From positions 124,001 through 188,000 of the forward strand of contig WTXI01000059.1 in NCBI GenBank assembly GCA_022376515.1: DNA of 64,000 bases. The letters are read 5' to 3'. Made by a program: the position numbers and the translations under genes. Under the pieces are notes generated by a model that did no database searches, was not told the DNA's origin, and saw only the letters and a list, made by a program, of their open reading frames with translations. Numbering within the stretch: the first letter of the stretch is position 1; each line of letters starts with the position of its first letter. Source of the stretch: Lactifluus volemus (lineage: Eukaryota > Basidiomycota > Agaricomycetes > Russulales > Russulaceae). Shown here in pieces: positions 24,644 through 35,691 of the stretch.

Positions 24644-25420
24644 GGTTTGGGAAGTAGTTACAAAAAAATGACGTGATACGTCAGTTCAATGTGCACCGGC
24701 CAGGTCCGCCACCGGTCCGTTCCTCAGTTTTCACCCAGGGCTCCACTGTTTCCCTCCTTTGTTCAGGCTTCATGGGAGCTTAAGAATATCAAATTAATTG
24801 ACGTGCTTGATGCTGTGTGGTCTAACATCCGCGTTGACATGCTCACGTGGCGTGCAAGTAATGCCATCCAACCATTCCGTCTAGCTTTGTGATCGGCTGC
24901 TCACCGTCCCTTCTACCTCAATGCAGATGATATCGACCTACATCGATACTGAGAGATGCCTTTGTCATCTTCCAGGATCATCACAGTGACTTTGGCTCTC
25001 AGCTGGCGGATGTGTGCCTTCCAGGTGCCGGGTATGCTGAGAAATCGACGTGAGCCAGAACTGAAGGCAGTTCACAGCTTGGGTGGGCGGCCGTACCTCC
25101 ACCAGGCGCTGCTCCCAAAGATTATTCAATATGTAATCCCCTCAGGCTTGAGCACCTAAATAGTAACAATGTGTACAGTACGATGTCATAGGTCCTGGAC
25201 AATGTGCCGCCAATGATGACTTACTCCTTCTTCGCGACTGCATGTGAGAATTCTCCCATTCCCTCATCGGGTACGATACAGAACATACATCCACAGATAT
25301 TGCTCCCGCGGGGTCAGAAATTGTAGCAGGGCCGCCGCTGGGCGTTGTGTTGTCTAAGAGCACGCTTTAGAGCTGATGGATACAGTACATTTGGCGACGT
25401 CCACCACAGTGCCAGGGGAC
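24644..25420. repeat. upstream flank repeat of DUF2235 unit, left copy
   Basis: Matches 30,790-31,580 in the same orientation, for example CTTGAGCACCTAAATAG followed by ACAATGTGTACAGTACGATG. It lies between relic copy 0 and the 3' end of copy A, showing a head-to-tail array. Gaps are present and overall identity is lower than between gene copies A and B. Confidence 0.7.
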
Positions 25421-25433
25421 AACTCAAAGTCCA

Positions 25434-26982
25434 TAGCGTTCTGAGCCCTTAGTATATACTGCTTTAGGTCTATACGTTGCATTCTTCTCCATGAATGCCT
25501 GAACACTTCTGTGAAACAAGGGATTAGCTGGCAGGACTCGTCCGCGTTTGAAAATGCTGTCATGTATGGTCAGCAATGCCCAAAGTTCCCTTCAAGAGGG
25601 AAACTCACTTGCAGTTATTCATCTTTTGCTTAAAGTTATCAAGATCGAGCAAGTCTTGCACCATGGCATCTTGAGGCGTCGCTGGGCATTGTTCCGGAGA
25701 AGACAATATCAAACTATGGAGTGATTCATTGATGGTTCGTGGATTTTCGGGAAATAGATGACGGTAACCGGCTTCTACCAGTTCCTCTATCATCCAACGC
25801 AAAGAAATATACGATATAGAATATTTGACACCGATTATACTTGAATTTCCATGAATTGAACCTCCGCCAACATCTGTGACAATCAGCCTACTATAAGCGG
25901 AAAAAAATGCAAGACAAACCAGCATGGGTACCGATAAACCAGGTTTGCTTCACGTCAGTTGTTCGCATGTTGCCTGTTCCCGCACGATCTGGCCACACCT
26001 CTTGAGTGACCTTTTCTTTGATTGATTCTTCAACTTTGCTCTTGTAAAGAATTGGGGGGCGCTTGCAACACTACCAAAGAAAAAGTTAAAGTTGAAAGCC
26101 CCATCGATTCCCCGAAGCTTACTTCGTCAAGCGCGACAGCCTGTCGGAACACACGAACCGTTCCGTCCCCATCTGCGAAAGGCAAAGTTTGGCGCACATT
26201 ATAGCCGAGACTAGCCATTGTCTCCCTGTGTATCAATCAGATCAGAGCCCGGTAATCTAAAGGGCACTTACCAGACACCTAGGAAGTCTACAGTAGCTGC
26301 ATGGCAGTGATTGATCTTAAATGTCTCTGCCGCATCCAAATCACTCTTAGACTTAGACGTGAAGAGGCGGTATGCTTGGGAAGAATACTGGGGGTTTTCC
26401 TCTTTCAATAGGCCAACCTGCGTTAGATTCAATCAGAATCAGGATCATCAGCGGAGAGAACGACTTGAAACCTTTGATAACATCCCAGCAAGGGCTCGCG
26501 CGACATATGCGCCACGAGCGAAACCTGCAGGCATGTAAATCACTTGCACCGAAGGTTATCAGAGTAGGTAATGTACCAAATAAACATATTTTGTCCCCAG
26601 TGTTGTATTTTCGCACAAGGAACTCGTAACCATCCAACAAGTGCAGAGAAAGGAGGCGATCGAAGTATTTGTCCAAGGTCTCCGCAACCCTTCTTTGAAA
26701 TGTGGAGATTACATCGTCCTTGGGCCCATATCCTGGCTGTGAACTATGAGGACAAGTTGCAATATAATAGTACTATTCTCACCTGATAATAGGTCACTTG
26801 TGACTTTGAGTTCTTAACAAATGAGTAAAGCATGAGAACGTTGGTGGGCTATTCAATGCATTAACAGTGCACTCTCTGTGCCTGTGAGAGGGTTAATCAC
26901 ATACATGCATGAAGTATCTTGGCACTGGCGCTATGCCATCAAAGCATAAGACCAGTGTGCGGGAATTGTGTGGATTTTGCAT
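25434..26982 (-). CDS. DUF2235 (Tle1-like) alpha/beta-hydrolase, copy A
   Basis: Fungal member of the DUF2235/T6SS-Tle1-like hydrolase group. The exon plan is the same nine-exon plan worked out for copy B; it starts MQNPHNSRTLVLCFDG and ends KGSERYGL. Landmarks: PTNVLMLYSF, LDGYEFLVRKYNTGDKICLF, GFARGAYVARALAGML, VDFLGVWETM, FRQAVALDE, WFIGTHADVGGGS, LRWMIEELVEAGYRHLF and RVLPANPLFHRSVQAF. The nucleophile position of the usual GFSRG is Ala, and the Asp of the usual GVWDT is Glu; the His of THADVGGG is kept. Compared with copy B it has small in-frame insertions (for example after DVGGGS). The sequence is about 95% like copy B by eye. Activity as a lipase or phospholipase is doubtful. Confidence 0.8.
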
Positions 26983-27334
26983 GGTGTGAAAAGTTTAGGG
27001 AACAGGGGCTGTGACTTGGACGCGAACTTGAAGCTTATGACTAATGACGTCACCAGTTCGATCCCGCGCATGATTGCATGACTGCTCACCCTCCCTAGAC
27101 CTCCGCCCACGCTGCAGCATATGATATTGGTCTTGTTCAATCCAAAAGGCCGCCACTACGAAACCCAGGTTCATCCTCAATGCAGACGATATCGACCCTA
27201 CATCGATTCTGAGAGATCCCTTTGTCATCTACCAGGATCATCACGGCGACCTTGGCCAACTCTCAGCTGGCGGATGTGTACCTTCCGGGTGCCGCGTACG
27301 CTGAGAAATCGACAACGTGAACCAGTACTGGAGC

Positions 27335-28580
27335 CCTGGGCGCAACCATCACCCTACTCGCATTCATCTTCGACCTCGCTTTGTTCTTCCTAGCAAAGTC
27401 TCGCCTCAACTCCGTCAAGGGCGGTAGTGCAACCATGGGAAGTGCCATCTGGCTCACCCTCATCGCTTGGGTTCTCTTATCCTTCGCTGGGTGCTTCTAC
27501 GGCCTCGGTCGTTGCTGCATCCGCCGCCGTCCGCGTGATATGACCCCTGCCAACGGAGGTGGGGGGGTCCCAGCCAATTCCACAAGCTCGACGCTCGACA
27601 ATCAAATGCGACTTGATTCTGTCAAGGCCGAGACTGATCGTAGAGCCCGATAAAACCAACGCGAGCAGGGTCTGCCTGCCTTCCCCGAATATGAGCCCCT
27701 CATTGCGAACAACGAAACCGAAGCTGAGCTGTATGTCCCCTATCACGACAGCCACTCTGCCGCGGCGCCCGTGCGCAGTCACAGTGAATATTACATTCAT
27801 ACCGTGGGAAAGAGTGCGTACCCACCCCGCAGGCAACCAACGGCGTTACCAGTACGCAGCAGTCAGGCTTTGCAGCGTCCACATACGCCCGCAATACAGA
27901 CCCTGCCGTTCCAGGTGGATACATCAATGCTGACAATATCACATCCCACCCCGACCGAGTTACCAGGTATAGACGGGAGCAATACGCCAGCAACGATGGT
28001 TATGCGCCCGGTCAGTATGGCGATGGCAATGTCGACAATCTACATGTAGGTCCCTTTTTTTGTCAAATCAAACAGACAGACTTGCCTAGACAATACCTCG
28101 ACGGCGGCGCGAGGTGCACGGGCATGAATCCCTTCCAAGTTTATACCGCTCCACAAACCCAGACCCCCTTTAACACCAGCACCTATAACGCCACCGCGCG
28201 TCTAAGTCCCCCCCCCTCAGTCCAGGGTCCTGCAACAATCCTACATCTCCTCTGTGCCAGACCCGACCTCTTATTATACCCCGCAAGTCCAGTCCTCGTT
28301 GGCGCCGTCATCCCAGTCCCGTTCGTATACGCTCGGCGGCGCCGGCTACGGCGAAAACACCGTGCCTACATTACTGGATCACCGGGCAAGCGACACCTCA
28401 GCCGGCTACCTGTTGTATCCGGGAGAAGCCATGATGCCAAGCTCGAGTAGTGCGTACACGGCTGTAGATGGCCCGAGCCCGCTGGGATCCCATGAACCTA
28501 CGAGTTCTGCGCTGTATGAAGATAGTTCACCAACGTACGATGAGGGAATAGGGGCTAGCACTCCGGCAAACGATACAACT
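27335..28580 (+). pseudogene. broken inverted copy of the palI-type gene
   Basis: Matches the palI gene (12,135 down to about 10,818) in reverse orientation and includes its intron near 28,045-28,095, so it is a genomic rather than an mRNA copy. It begins inside the third membrane segment (LFFLAKSRLNSVKGG follows), so the first two helices and the start are missing. An in-frame TAA follows residues DRRAR, and several indels shift the tail. The last part (AGYGENTVPTL, then YDEGIGAST) is well kept. No function is expected. Confidence 0.9.
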
Positions 28581-28587
28581 ATGTGCC

Positions 28588-29125
28588 ACCGATAGTTTTA
28601 CTATACTATCCTTTCTTGAGCGCGCAACTCTCTTGTTTCCTTTTCAAAATTCCCCTCAGACTCAGAGTTCGCCCTCGGCTTTCTGTGCCTGGCGCCGCCT
28701 CGCAATTTGGGTGGCCCGGCCGACACGAAGAGCGGAAGAAAATCGTGCACGATATCGGCGTGGTCGTATGCCTGTGCGACTGCGACGACATCTGCGCCAC
28801 TAAGAGAAGGGAAGAGAGATTAAGTGTTGCGTACCATTTGACATGTGCGTTGCTGAGAAAAAAAAACAGGCAGGACAAAAACAACGTACATGAAATTGAG
28901 GCCTGCGAGACCGCGGGTGATGCGCTTCACCTCACGTGTCGTCCACCCACCTGGCTCGGGGGTTCCAGCTGCGAGGGAGAACAGGTGGGAAGGGGAGACC
29001 AGCAGCTTGGAGGACACCTGAGTAGTGCTGGTGCCAAGCCTGGGTCTGTGAATGGGTAGTACTTAGGTTTGCCAGCGATCATGACGAGGTGGCACTAGCC
29101 ACACGAACCAATAACGTCAATGTCA
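28588..29125 (-). pseudogene. broken inverted copy of the agmatinase 3' end
   Basis: On the minus strand it follows agmatinase exons 5-8 with their introns, plus a shortened piece of the palI-agmatinase spacer (28,588-28,660). The donor after the exon 6 equivalent is destroyed, and an in-frame deletion removes the SIAAAD stretch. The segment begins within about one base of the exon 5 start (9,975) and ends before repeat R. Together with the palI copy it forms one captured, inverted segment. Confidence 0.9.
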
Positions 29126-29145
29126 AGGCGATGAATTTATGTAGT

Positions 29146-29230
29146 TGTAGCTCTACACAAGCCTTCACGACTGTTGAGATACCATATAACGAGGGCATAT
29201 CAAAGATGGAAAACGAGGTTTGATGAGCAA
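29146..29230 (+). repeat. short dispersed repeat R, copy 2
   Basis: About 85 bp close to 18,145-18,227 (TGTAGCTCTACACAAGCC start). It sits between the end of the captured agmatinase fragment and the 3' end of DUF2235 copy B. Confidence 0.6.
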
Positions 29231-29266
29231 GTCCACAACTCAGCGCTCACTGGGACAACTCAAAGT

Positions 29267-30789
29267 TCATACACCCGTAGCATATACTGCTTTAGGTCTA
29301 TACGTTGCATTCTTCTCCATGAACGCCTGAACACTTCTGTGAAACAAGGGGTTAGCTGGCAGGACTCGTCCGCATTTGAAAATGCTGTCCTGTGGTCAGC
29401 AATGTTCAGAGTTCCCTTCAAGAGGGGAACCCACTTGCGGTTATTCATCTTTTGCTTAAAGTTATCGAGATCGAGCAAGTCTTGCACCATGGCATCTTGA
29501 GGCGTCGCTGGGCATTGTTCAGGAGATGGCAATATCAAACTATGGAGTGATTCATTGATGATTTGTGGATCTGTGGGAAATAGATGACGGTAACCGGCTT
29601 CTACCAGTTCCTCTATCATCCAGCGCAGAGAAATATACGATATGGAATATTTGGCACGGATGTGAGCCGAACCTCCGCCAACATCTGTGACAATCAGCCT
29701 ACTATGAGTGGAAAAAAATGCAAGACAAACCAGCATGGGTACCGATAAACCAGGTTTGCTTCACGTCAGTTGTTCGTGTGTTGCCTGTCCCCGCACGATC
29801 TGGCCACGCCTCTTGGGTGACCTTTTCTTTGGTTGATTCTTCAACTTTGCTCTTGTAAAGAATTGGGGGGCGCTTGCAACACTACAAAAGAAAAAGTTAA
29901 AATTGAAAGCCCCATCGATTCCCCGAAGCTTACTTCATCAAGCGCGACAGCCTGTCGGAACACACGAACCGTTCCGTCCCCATCTGCAAAAGGCAAAGTT
30001 TGGCGCACATTACAGCCGATGCTAGCCACTGTCTCCCTGTGTATCAATCAGATCAGAGCCCGGTAATCTAAAGGGCACTTACCAGACACCTAGGAAGTCT
30101 ACAGTAGCTGCATGGCAGTGATTGATCTTAAATGTCTTTGCCGTGTCCAAATCACTCTTAGACTTAGATGTGAAGAGGCGGTATGCGTGGGAGGAATACT
30201 GAGTGTTTTCCTCTTTCAGTAGGCCAACCTGCGTTAGATTCAATCAGAATCAGGATCATCAGCGGAGAGAACGACTTGAAACCTTTGATAACATCCCAGC
30301 AAGGGCTCGCGCGACGTATGCGCCACGAGCGAAACCTGCAGACATGTAAATCACTTGTACCGAAGTACATCAGAGTAGAAATGTACCAAATAAACATATT
30401 TTGTCCCCAGTGTTGTATTTTCGCACAAGGAACTCGTAACCATCCAACAAGTGCAGAGAAAGGAGGCAATCGAAGGATTTGTCCAAGGTCTCCGCAACCC
30501 ATGATTGGAATGCGGAGTCTACATCCTTGGGCCCATATCCTGGCTGTGAACTATGAGGACAAGTTGCAATATAATAGTACTATTCTCACCTGATAATAGG
30601 TCTCTTGTGACTTTGAGTTCTTAAAAAATGAGTAAAGTTTGAGAACGTTGGTGGGCTATTCAATGCATTAACAGTGCACTCTCTGTGCCTGTGAGAGGGT
30701 TGATTACATACATGCATAAAGTAATTTTGCACTGGCACTATGCCATCAAAGCATAAGACCAGTGTGCGGGAATTGTGTGGATTTTGCAT
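29267..30789 (-). CDS. DUF2235 (Tle1-like) alpha/beta-hydrolase, copy B
   Basis: Same family as copy A. Nine exons: 30789-30733, 30655-30590, 30543-30387, 30335-30283, 30228-30083, 30036-29934, 29881-29731, 29684-29435, 29384-29267; the sum is 1,101 nt, 366 aa. Each junction restores a conserved block: CFDG to PTNVLKLYSFF; DKICLF to GFARGAYVARALAGML; SKVGLLKEEN; ATVDFLGV to WETVASIG; FRQAVALDE; WFIGTHADVGGGS; and last RVLPANPLFHRSV with YRPKAVYATGV. As in copy A, Ala replaces the nucleophile Ser and Glu replaces the catalytic Asp of the family triad, while His is present. There is no signal peptide or membrane segment, so it is probably cytosolic. The first intron position (after GIVP) is the least certain. 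Confidence 0.83.
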
Positions 30790-31580
30790 GGTTTGGGATG
30801 GGTAAGTAGGGAACAGGGGCGACGCGGACTTGAAGCTCACAATTAATGACGTCACCAGTTCGATTCCGTGCATGACTGAATGATTGCTCACCCTCCTAGA
30901 CCTCCACCCACGCTGCAGCATATGATATTGGTCTTGTTCAATCCAAAAGGCCGCCACTACGAAACCCAAGTTCATCCTCAATGCAGACGATATCAACCCT
31001 ACATCGATACTGAGAGATCCCTTTGTCATCTACCAGGATTATCACTGCGACATTGGCTCTCACCTGGTGGATGTGTGCCTTCCGGGTGCCGCGTAGACTG
31101 AGAAATCGACAACGTGAGCCAGTACTGAAGCCCCCACACTGCCAACTCTCCGTGCAGCCTATTACTTTACCACCCTCCGCCGCCTGATCCAATCCTGTAC
31201 CCCGGGGACTGCGTCTTTGTCATTGTTATGTTGCGGGATATAAATGCTGATTTTTTAAATAAATAAAAAAGCGAGTACTGACCTCCACCAGGTGCTGCTC
31301 CCGTGTGTCGTATGACATCCCTTCAGGCTTGAGCACCTAAATAGCAACAATGTGTACAGTACGATGTCATAAATCATTGAATGTGACAAGTGATGACGTA
31401 CTCCCTCTCCGCGACCGCGTGTGGGAATTCTCCCATTCCCTCGTCTGGTACGATACAGACCATACGTCCACAGTTATTGCACCCGCGGAGTCCAGAATTG
31501 TAGCAGGGCCGCCGCTGGGCGTTGTGTTGTGTAGGGGCACGTTTAGAGCTGATGGATACAGTACATTTGGCGACGTCCAC
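30790..31580. repeat. upstream flank repeat of DUF2235 unit, right copy
   Basis: Promoter-side flank of copy B; partner of 24,644-25,420. Its first 340 bases also match the sequence upstream of copy A (26,983-27,330), where homology stops at the palI insertion. Confidence 0.7.
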
Positions 31581-32222
31581 CGTAGCACTGGCGGAGAGCC
31601 GAGGGTGTGTCTCGGTCTCATTTCGCTTCTCTGGGCTCATTCATTTTCAAAGCGCAGGGAGGGGAGGTTCTCGAACTGGTCTCGACCGCCAAGGCCACCT
31701 AGGTCTTTGACGTTCTCGACGCAAACCTTGTGTTCCCTAGTTCCCTATCTCCTGTTTTCATACAGATACGTGATACGTGGGGTTCCCATACAGCGGCTTA
31801 CAGTACTTCCATTCCTTCGCGAAGAATGTTCCGTTCACACCCCGAACGCATTCTTGGTTGACAGCATACGCAACCGTGACGAATCTGTGTCGTTTCCGAA
31901 TTTCGGCAGTTCTGGTGAGACCAAGTTACGGCAGAGCCAATTTGAACCCCGCGCGTGAAATGGGGGGGTAAATACACAGGGACATGGCACGCCTGACGTG
32001 AGGCGCTTCAGGAACGCGGTGACTTCATCACATACACCAGCTTGCCCAAGAGCTAGGTACTGTATGCCAGGGAAAGCCTTGGACCAGCGAATTCGCGGTT
32101 ACTCCCTGGTCCCAGGCGTCGGAAGATATAGGACCCGCGAGCATCTTAGTAACCGTTGAAGCACTCACTTTTCAATGAGCCTCCTTTCCTTTTGAACCGA
32201 TATGAGTTCGGTTATACCCTGC
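31512..32222. repeat. long direct repeat X, right copy
   Basis: Partner of 23,404-24,108. Homology ends shortly after a shared GTTATACCCTGC stretch. No coding content could be supported on either strand. Confidence 0.75.
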
Positions 32223-33659
32223 TTGCGGAGATTGTTGGCGTTCAGGAGACCGTCCTCGTGGACGTGGCACCGATAGACCACCCACCCCAAACAATTTCCT
32301 GGCGTGGGCTACGGCGCAGTGAGTTGTTCTGCAGCTACACTGGACGGGGAGGCGTAATACCTTTATCTCATCAACTATTTTCCTCTCGCGGTCGGCGCAA
32401 TCTAGGTTAGATACGACGATCAAACGGGATTAGATAAAGTGGGGCGCAAAGGAATCAAAAAGTAACCGGATATGAGATTTTGAGATTTGGATCTGTCCGC
32501 AGTCTCAGCACCCATTTTGTATTAGCGAAGACGTACGAGAGTCCGCAATGGAAAACTGCTCGTCGGCGGTGAAGAAAAAAAAACGGATGTTAGTAGAAGG
32601 TTCGTCACGGTCGGCTCGTTAGAAGTACTGTAGGAAAGTATTGATGTACGGAAGTCACTGCCGAAACTTTCGGTTGTTGTCATATCGATACAGTCACTAA
32701 CCGAAACTTTGAATGAATAAAGCATAATGGCCGAGCCGTGAAGGCAGATAAGTTCCGTTATCTATCTCGTCATTTATGATGCATCACCTGAGTTACACGC
32801 GCTTGTTGGTTTGACTTCGTCCAGCGACAAACTCCTGTAAATAGCAGTTGTATTTCATTTGTTTTTTTTTACTTGTGATCGAGCCTGAGGCGGCTAATTT
32901 TCAAAGTATCATGCATATTGGTCACGTCCATTTGGAGATGGGTGTAGTGGCGGACCTTGAGGAGGCCTAATATGAGCCTGAAACCTGAGGTACGCCAAGC
33001 AATCAACGCAGCCTATCACAGCTAGACACGACATAATTACACAAATTTTTCTTGGTATCAGGTACCATAACAATGGGCTCCCTTTATGCCTGTTGCCATT
33101 TACAGCTTCGGTCATGTAATGATTCATGACCCGTCTGAAGGTTGTTGCCCAAGACAGCATCCGAAACCAGGCACCGGTGGATCCTGGAGCTCGAACAGGC
33201 ATAACCCGTTTGCTTAGTTTTTTGGGAAAGATCGAGAGGCCGTCCCACGTACTGTGTCGTGTGGCGACCAGCAGGGTAGGCGCTTGGTCACGCCGGACGC
33301 AGGCTGGAAAAGAGCTGGATAATACTTCATTTTTGGCCTGCCCCGACGCGTGTAAGCCGCGGAGGACATCGCGGAGCCACAGCGGTCGCTCTGACGGGGT
33401 TTACGCGGACGAAAAGGCTTTAATTGTCTGAAGTGAGTTGTTCAATGAAACATAAAAGGTTCCGAGTCAACTCGCTATGATACAGTCTATCTATCGTCGT
33501 GACATGGGAATTGTCCCAACTTCTCTAAGCACTCATACAGCCACCAAGGAATAAAATACGGTTACTAGATAGATCGACCATAATAAGCCATCGAGGCAGA
33601 ATATCGAGATAGATTCTGAACTGAGTAGGCCTTATTTCCGCGACTCGGAAAGCGCTGCC
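32223..33659. other. right edge of island, no gene seen
   Basis: Between repeat X and the carboxypeptidase gene. A minus-strand open frame (32,909-33,202) contains one hydrophobic stretch but no splice-consistent neighbours or family motif. I see nothing else that can be supported. Confidence 0.4.
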
Positions 33660-35691
33660 TCAGTCCAAGGTGAGAGAGGTGTCGGATATCCACCTCACGA
33701 ACAAATCCTTTGGTAAAAGGTAAGAGAAAAATCCAGTTCTGAGATGTCCAAGAACCCACCAACGATGCCTCGGGCTGGTCGTAAGGTGCCATATGTCTAT
33801 AAGGGAGCAACGTGGTCAGTAATGTGAAAATTTGCGCTCACATTGGAAGGACAAACCCGGCTTCGAATATGTTCACGAATGTAACATTACCTGCGCCAAA
33901 CCCGCCCCCGCCAGCTGAGCGGACCTCACCGGCGACACGACCAGAGCGCGCAGGGATCCATTTCATTGACGGTGCACGCTCAAACTCCTTGTGAAACTTG
34001 GTTTCAAGGTTCTCAACCCATGCTTCGTTACCCTAGAAAAAGGTTCGTCATGATCAGTGCCTTTTCGTGGGGCGTCATTGACGCACCATATAGTTACACA
34101 CCATATCTAGAAAGCCGGAAGTGGGAACATTCAGTAGCAAATTATGTTGATGAGCTGCAAAACGCTACCCACCGGCATTACCAGCGTATACAAGGAGACG
34201 AATCCCGTCGTGAATCAGCTCAGGAAGAAGCACAGCACTGTTGTGCATGCCGTCACCCTGGAGCATGAACGCTTGATTAACCTTCTCACTGCAACACTCG
34301 AATGATCTGGATGGATCCACGCCAAGAGCGGCCTTGTTCTTTCTATCGTTCATCCATGTCTCAATCCAACCAATCTCCTTATAGCAAAGTGGCCCGTCCG
34401 CATCCTTAGAAGGATCGCACTTGCGTCGAACATCGTATAAGTTTAGGCCAGTCTCTGAAGTATGGGATTAGATCCGGGGGCTCGCTGTTGAAACGAATAA
34501 CCTACTCTGGAGGGGAGCATAGAGTTGACTCCAACAGTACAGCGCCGCAGGGACACAAGTCAAGCGCGACTCATAGTCATAGCAGGTCTTGATGAGGCGT
34601 TGGCACGTGGGGACCTTTGAGCGAAGCGCCCTGCATTCCAGGCCTTCAGGGTCATCGTAGATCGGGTAAGGTCCATCACAGGCGTAATCAGGAACGGAGG
34701 CCAACTGGGTGTACGGATCCGTAAGGCCATTCGCGAGGATCATTGATGCAAGATTGATCTTGGCCAGTTTCGGCGCGGGTGCCAAAGCGAGTTCCTTGTT
34801 CTTCTTGTGGATGACAGATGCAATGTTTGGTGCGTACGTACCACCATAGCTCTCTGCTGCAAGGTGGAATGGGAGAGTGGCGTACTTTGGGAAACGAGTG
34901 ATGAACAGCTCAAGGAACGCGTAAACATCCAGCCCAGCGACCGGACTCGTATTCACAGTTGAACCATCGGAGGAGTACGAATAGCCGACAGCGACGGGCT
35001 GGTCAAGGAAAATGATGTTGGCGCGTTCATTCCAAGAGTGAGGGTGGAATGTTGTGTTCTTTCCCTTGTCGACAACACGGCATGGACCGACTTCGAACAG
35101 TAGACCAGCAGAAGAGCTGCAACCGGGACCCCCGTTGAGCCAGAGAACGAGCGGGTCTTTACTTGGACTGCTCCTTGACTCGAAAAACCTGACATCAAAG
35201 ATCAGGGACTCAAGAAAGTGAGTGTTGAGATTGTGACTAACCAGAAGAACAAGTGCTTTCCGTCAGTAATGTCAAGGTAACCAGAATACTGTTTAACAGA
35301 TGGGTCGCAAAGTGTGGGCTGGGTTGTCCTGAGCTGGTGGTTGGGCAATGCGGCGTGTTTGATCAGCTCATCTTCAGGTCAGAACAGAATGTACAAGTTG
35401 AGTGGATGGCAAATTGTGACGCCAAGGTGAAGACATACAGGTGAGACCATTCTGCTTCAAAAACTCTTTGCCTTCCTCAAACCAAGTCTGTGCCTTGTTT
35501 GCGTCTGTGCTGGTACCGTCATACGCTACGTCAAGAACGGCTCCATTCTTCTCCTCAGAGTAACTGAGACCGTTATGTAAAGTATCAACTATGGAAACCG
35601 TTTCACCGAGAACAATTTGGACATCAGTGGCTGGTGCCGCGAGGAGAGTGGGGATGTAGACCAGGGGTAGGAATGTCAACGCCCTCATCAT
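33660..35691 (-). CDS. serine carboxypeptidase (peptidase S10, carboxypeptidase Y-like)
   Basis: Secreted or vacuolar exopeptidase that removes C-terminal residues. Eight exons: 35691-35439, 35371-35242, 35188-34506, 34454-34173, 34106-34087 (20 nt), 34032-33857, 33796-33760, 33707-33660; 542 aa. An N-terminal signal peptide ([20 protein letters not shown]) and a propeptide-like region precede the mature fold. S10 marks: [13 protein letters not shown], the nucleophile Ser in [11 protein letters not shown], Asp in YAGNADMVCN (across an intron), and His in [14 protein letters not shown] (across an intron). The paired Cys of the GPGCSS and [13 protein letters not shown] regions fit the conserved disulfides. 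The final exon gives [15 protein letters not shown]; without that last intron the frame would run on into unlike sequence. Confidence 0.93.

Noticed and set aside
27040..27085. tRNA-like B-box (AGTTCGATCCC) suggesting a tRNA or SINE
   Set aside because: No cloverleaf can be folded around it and the diverged copy at 30.86 kb shows no conserved A-box; it is simply part of the duplicated hydrolase flank.
23404..32222. LTR retrotransposon as explanation for the long direct repeats
   Set aside because: No reverse transcriptase, integrase, primer-binding site or TG..CA termini were seen; the repeats are flanks of a duplicated gene.
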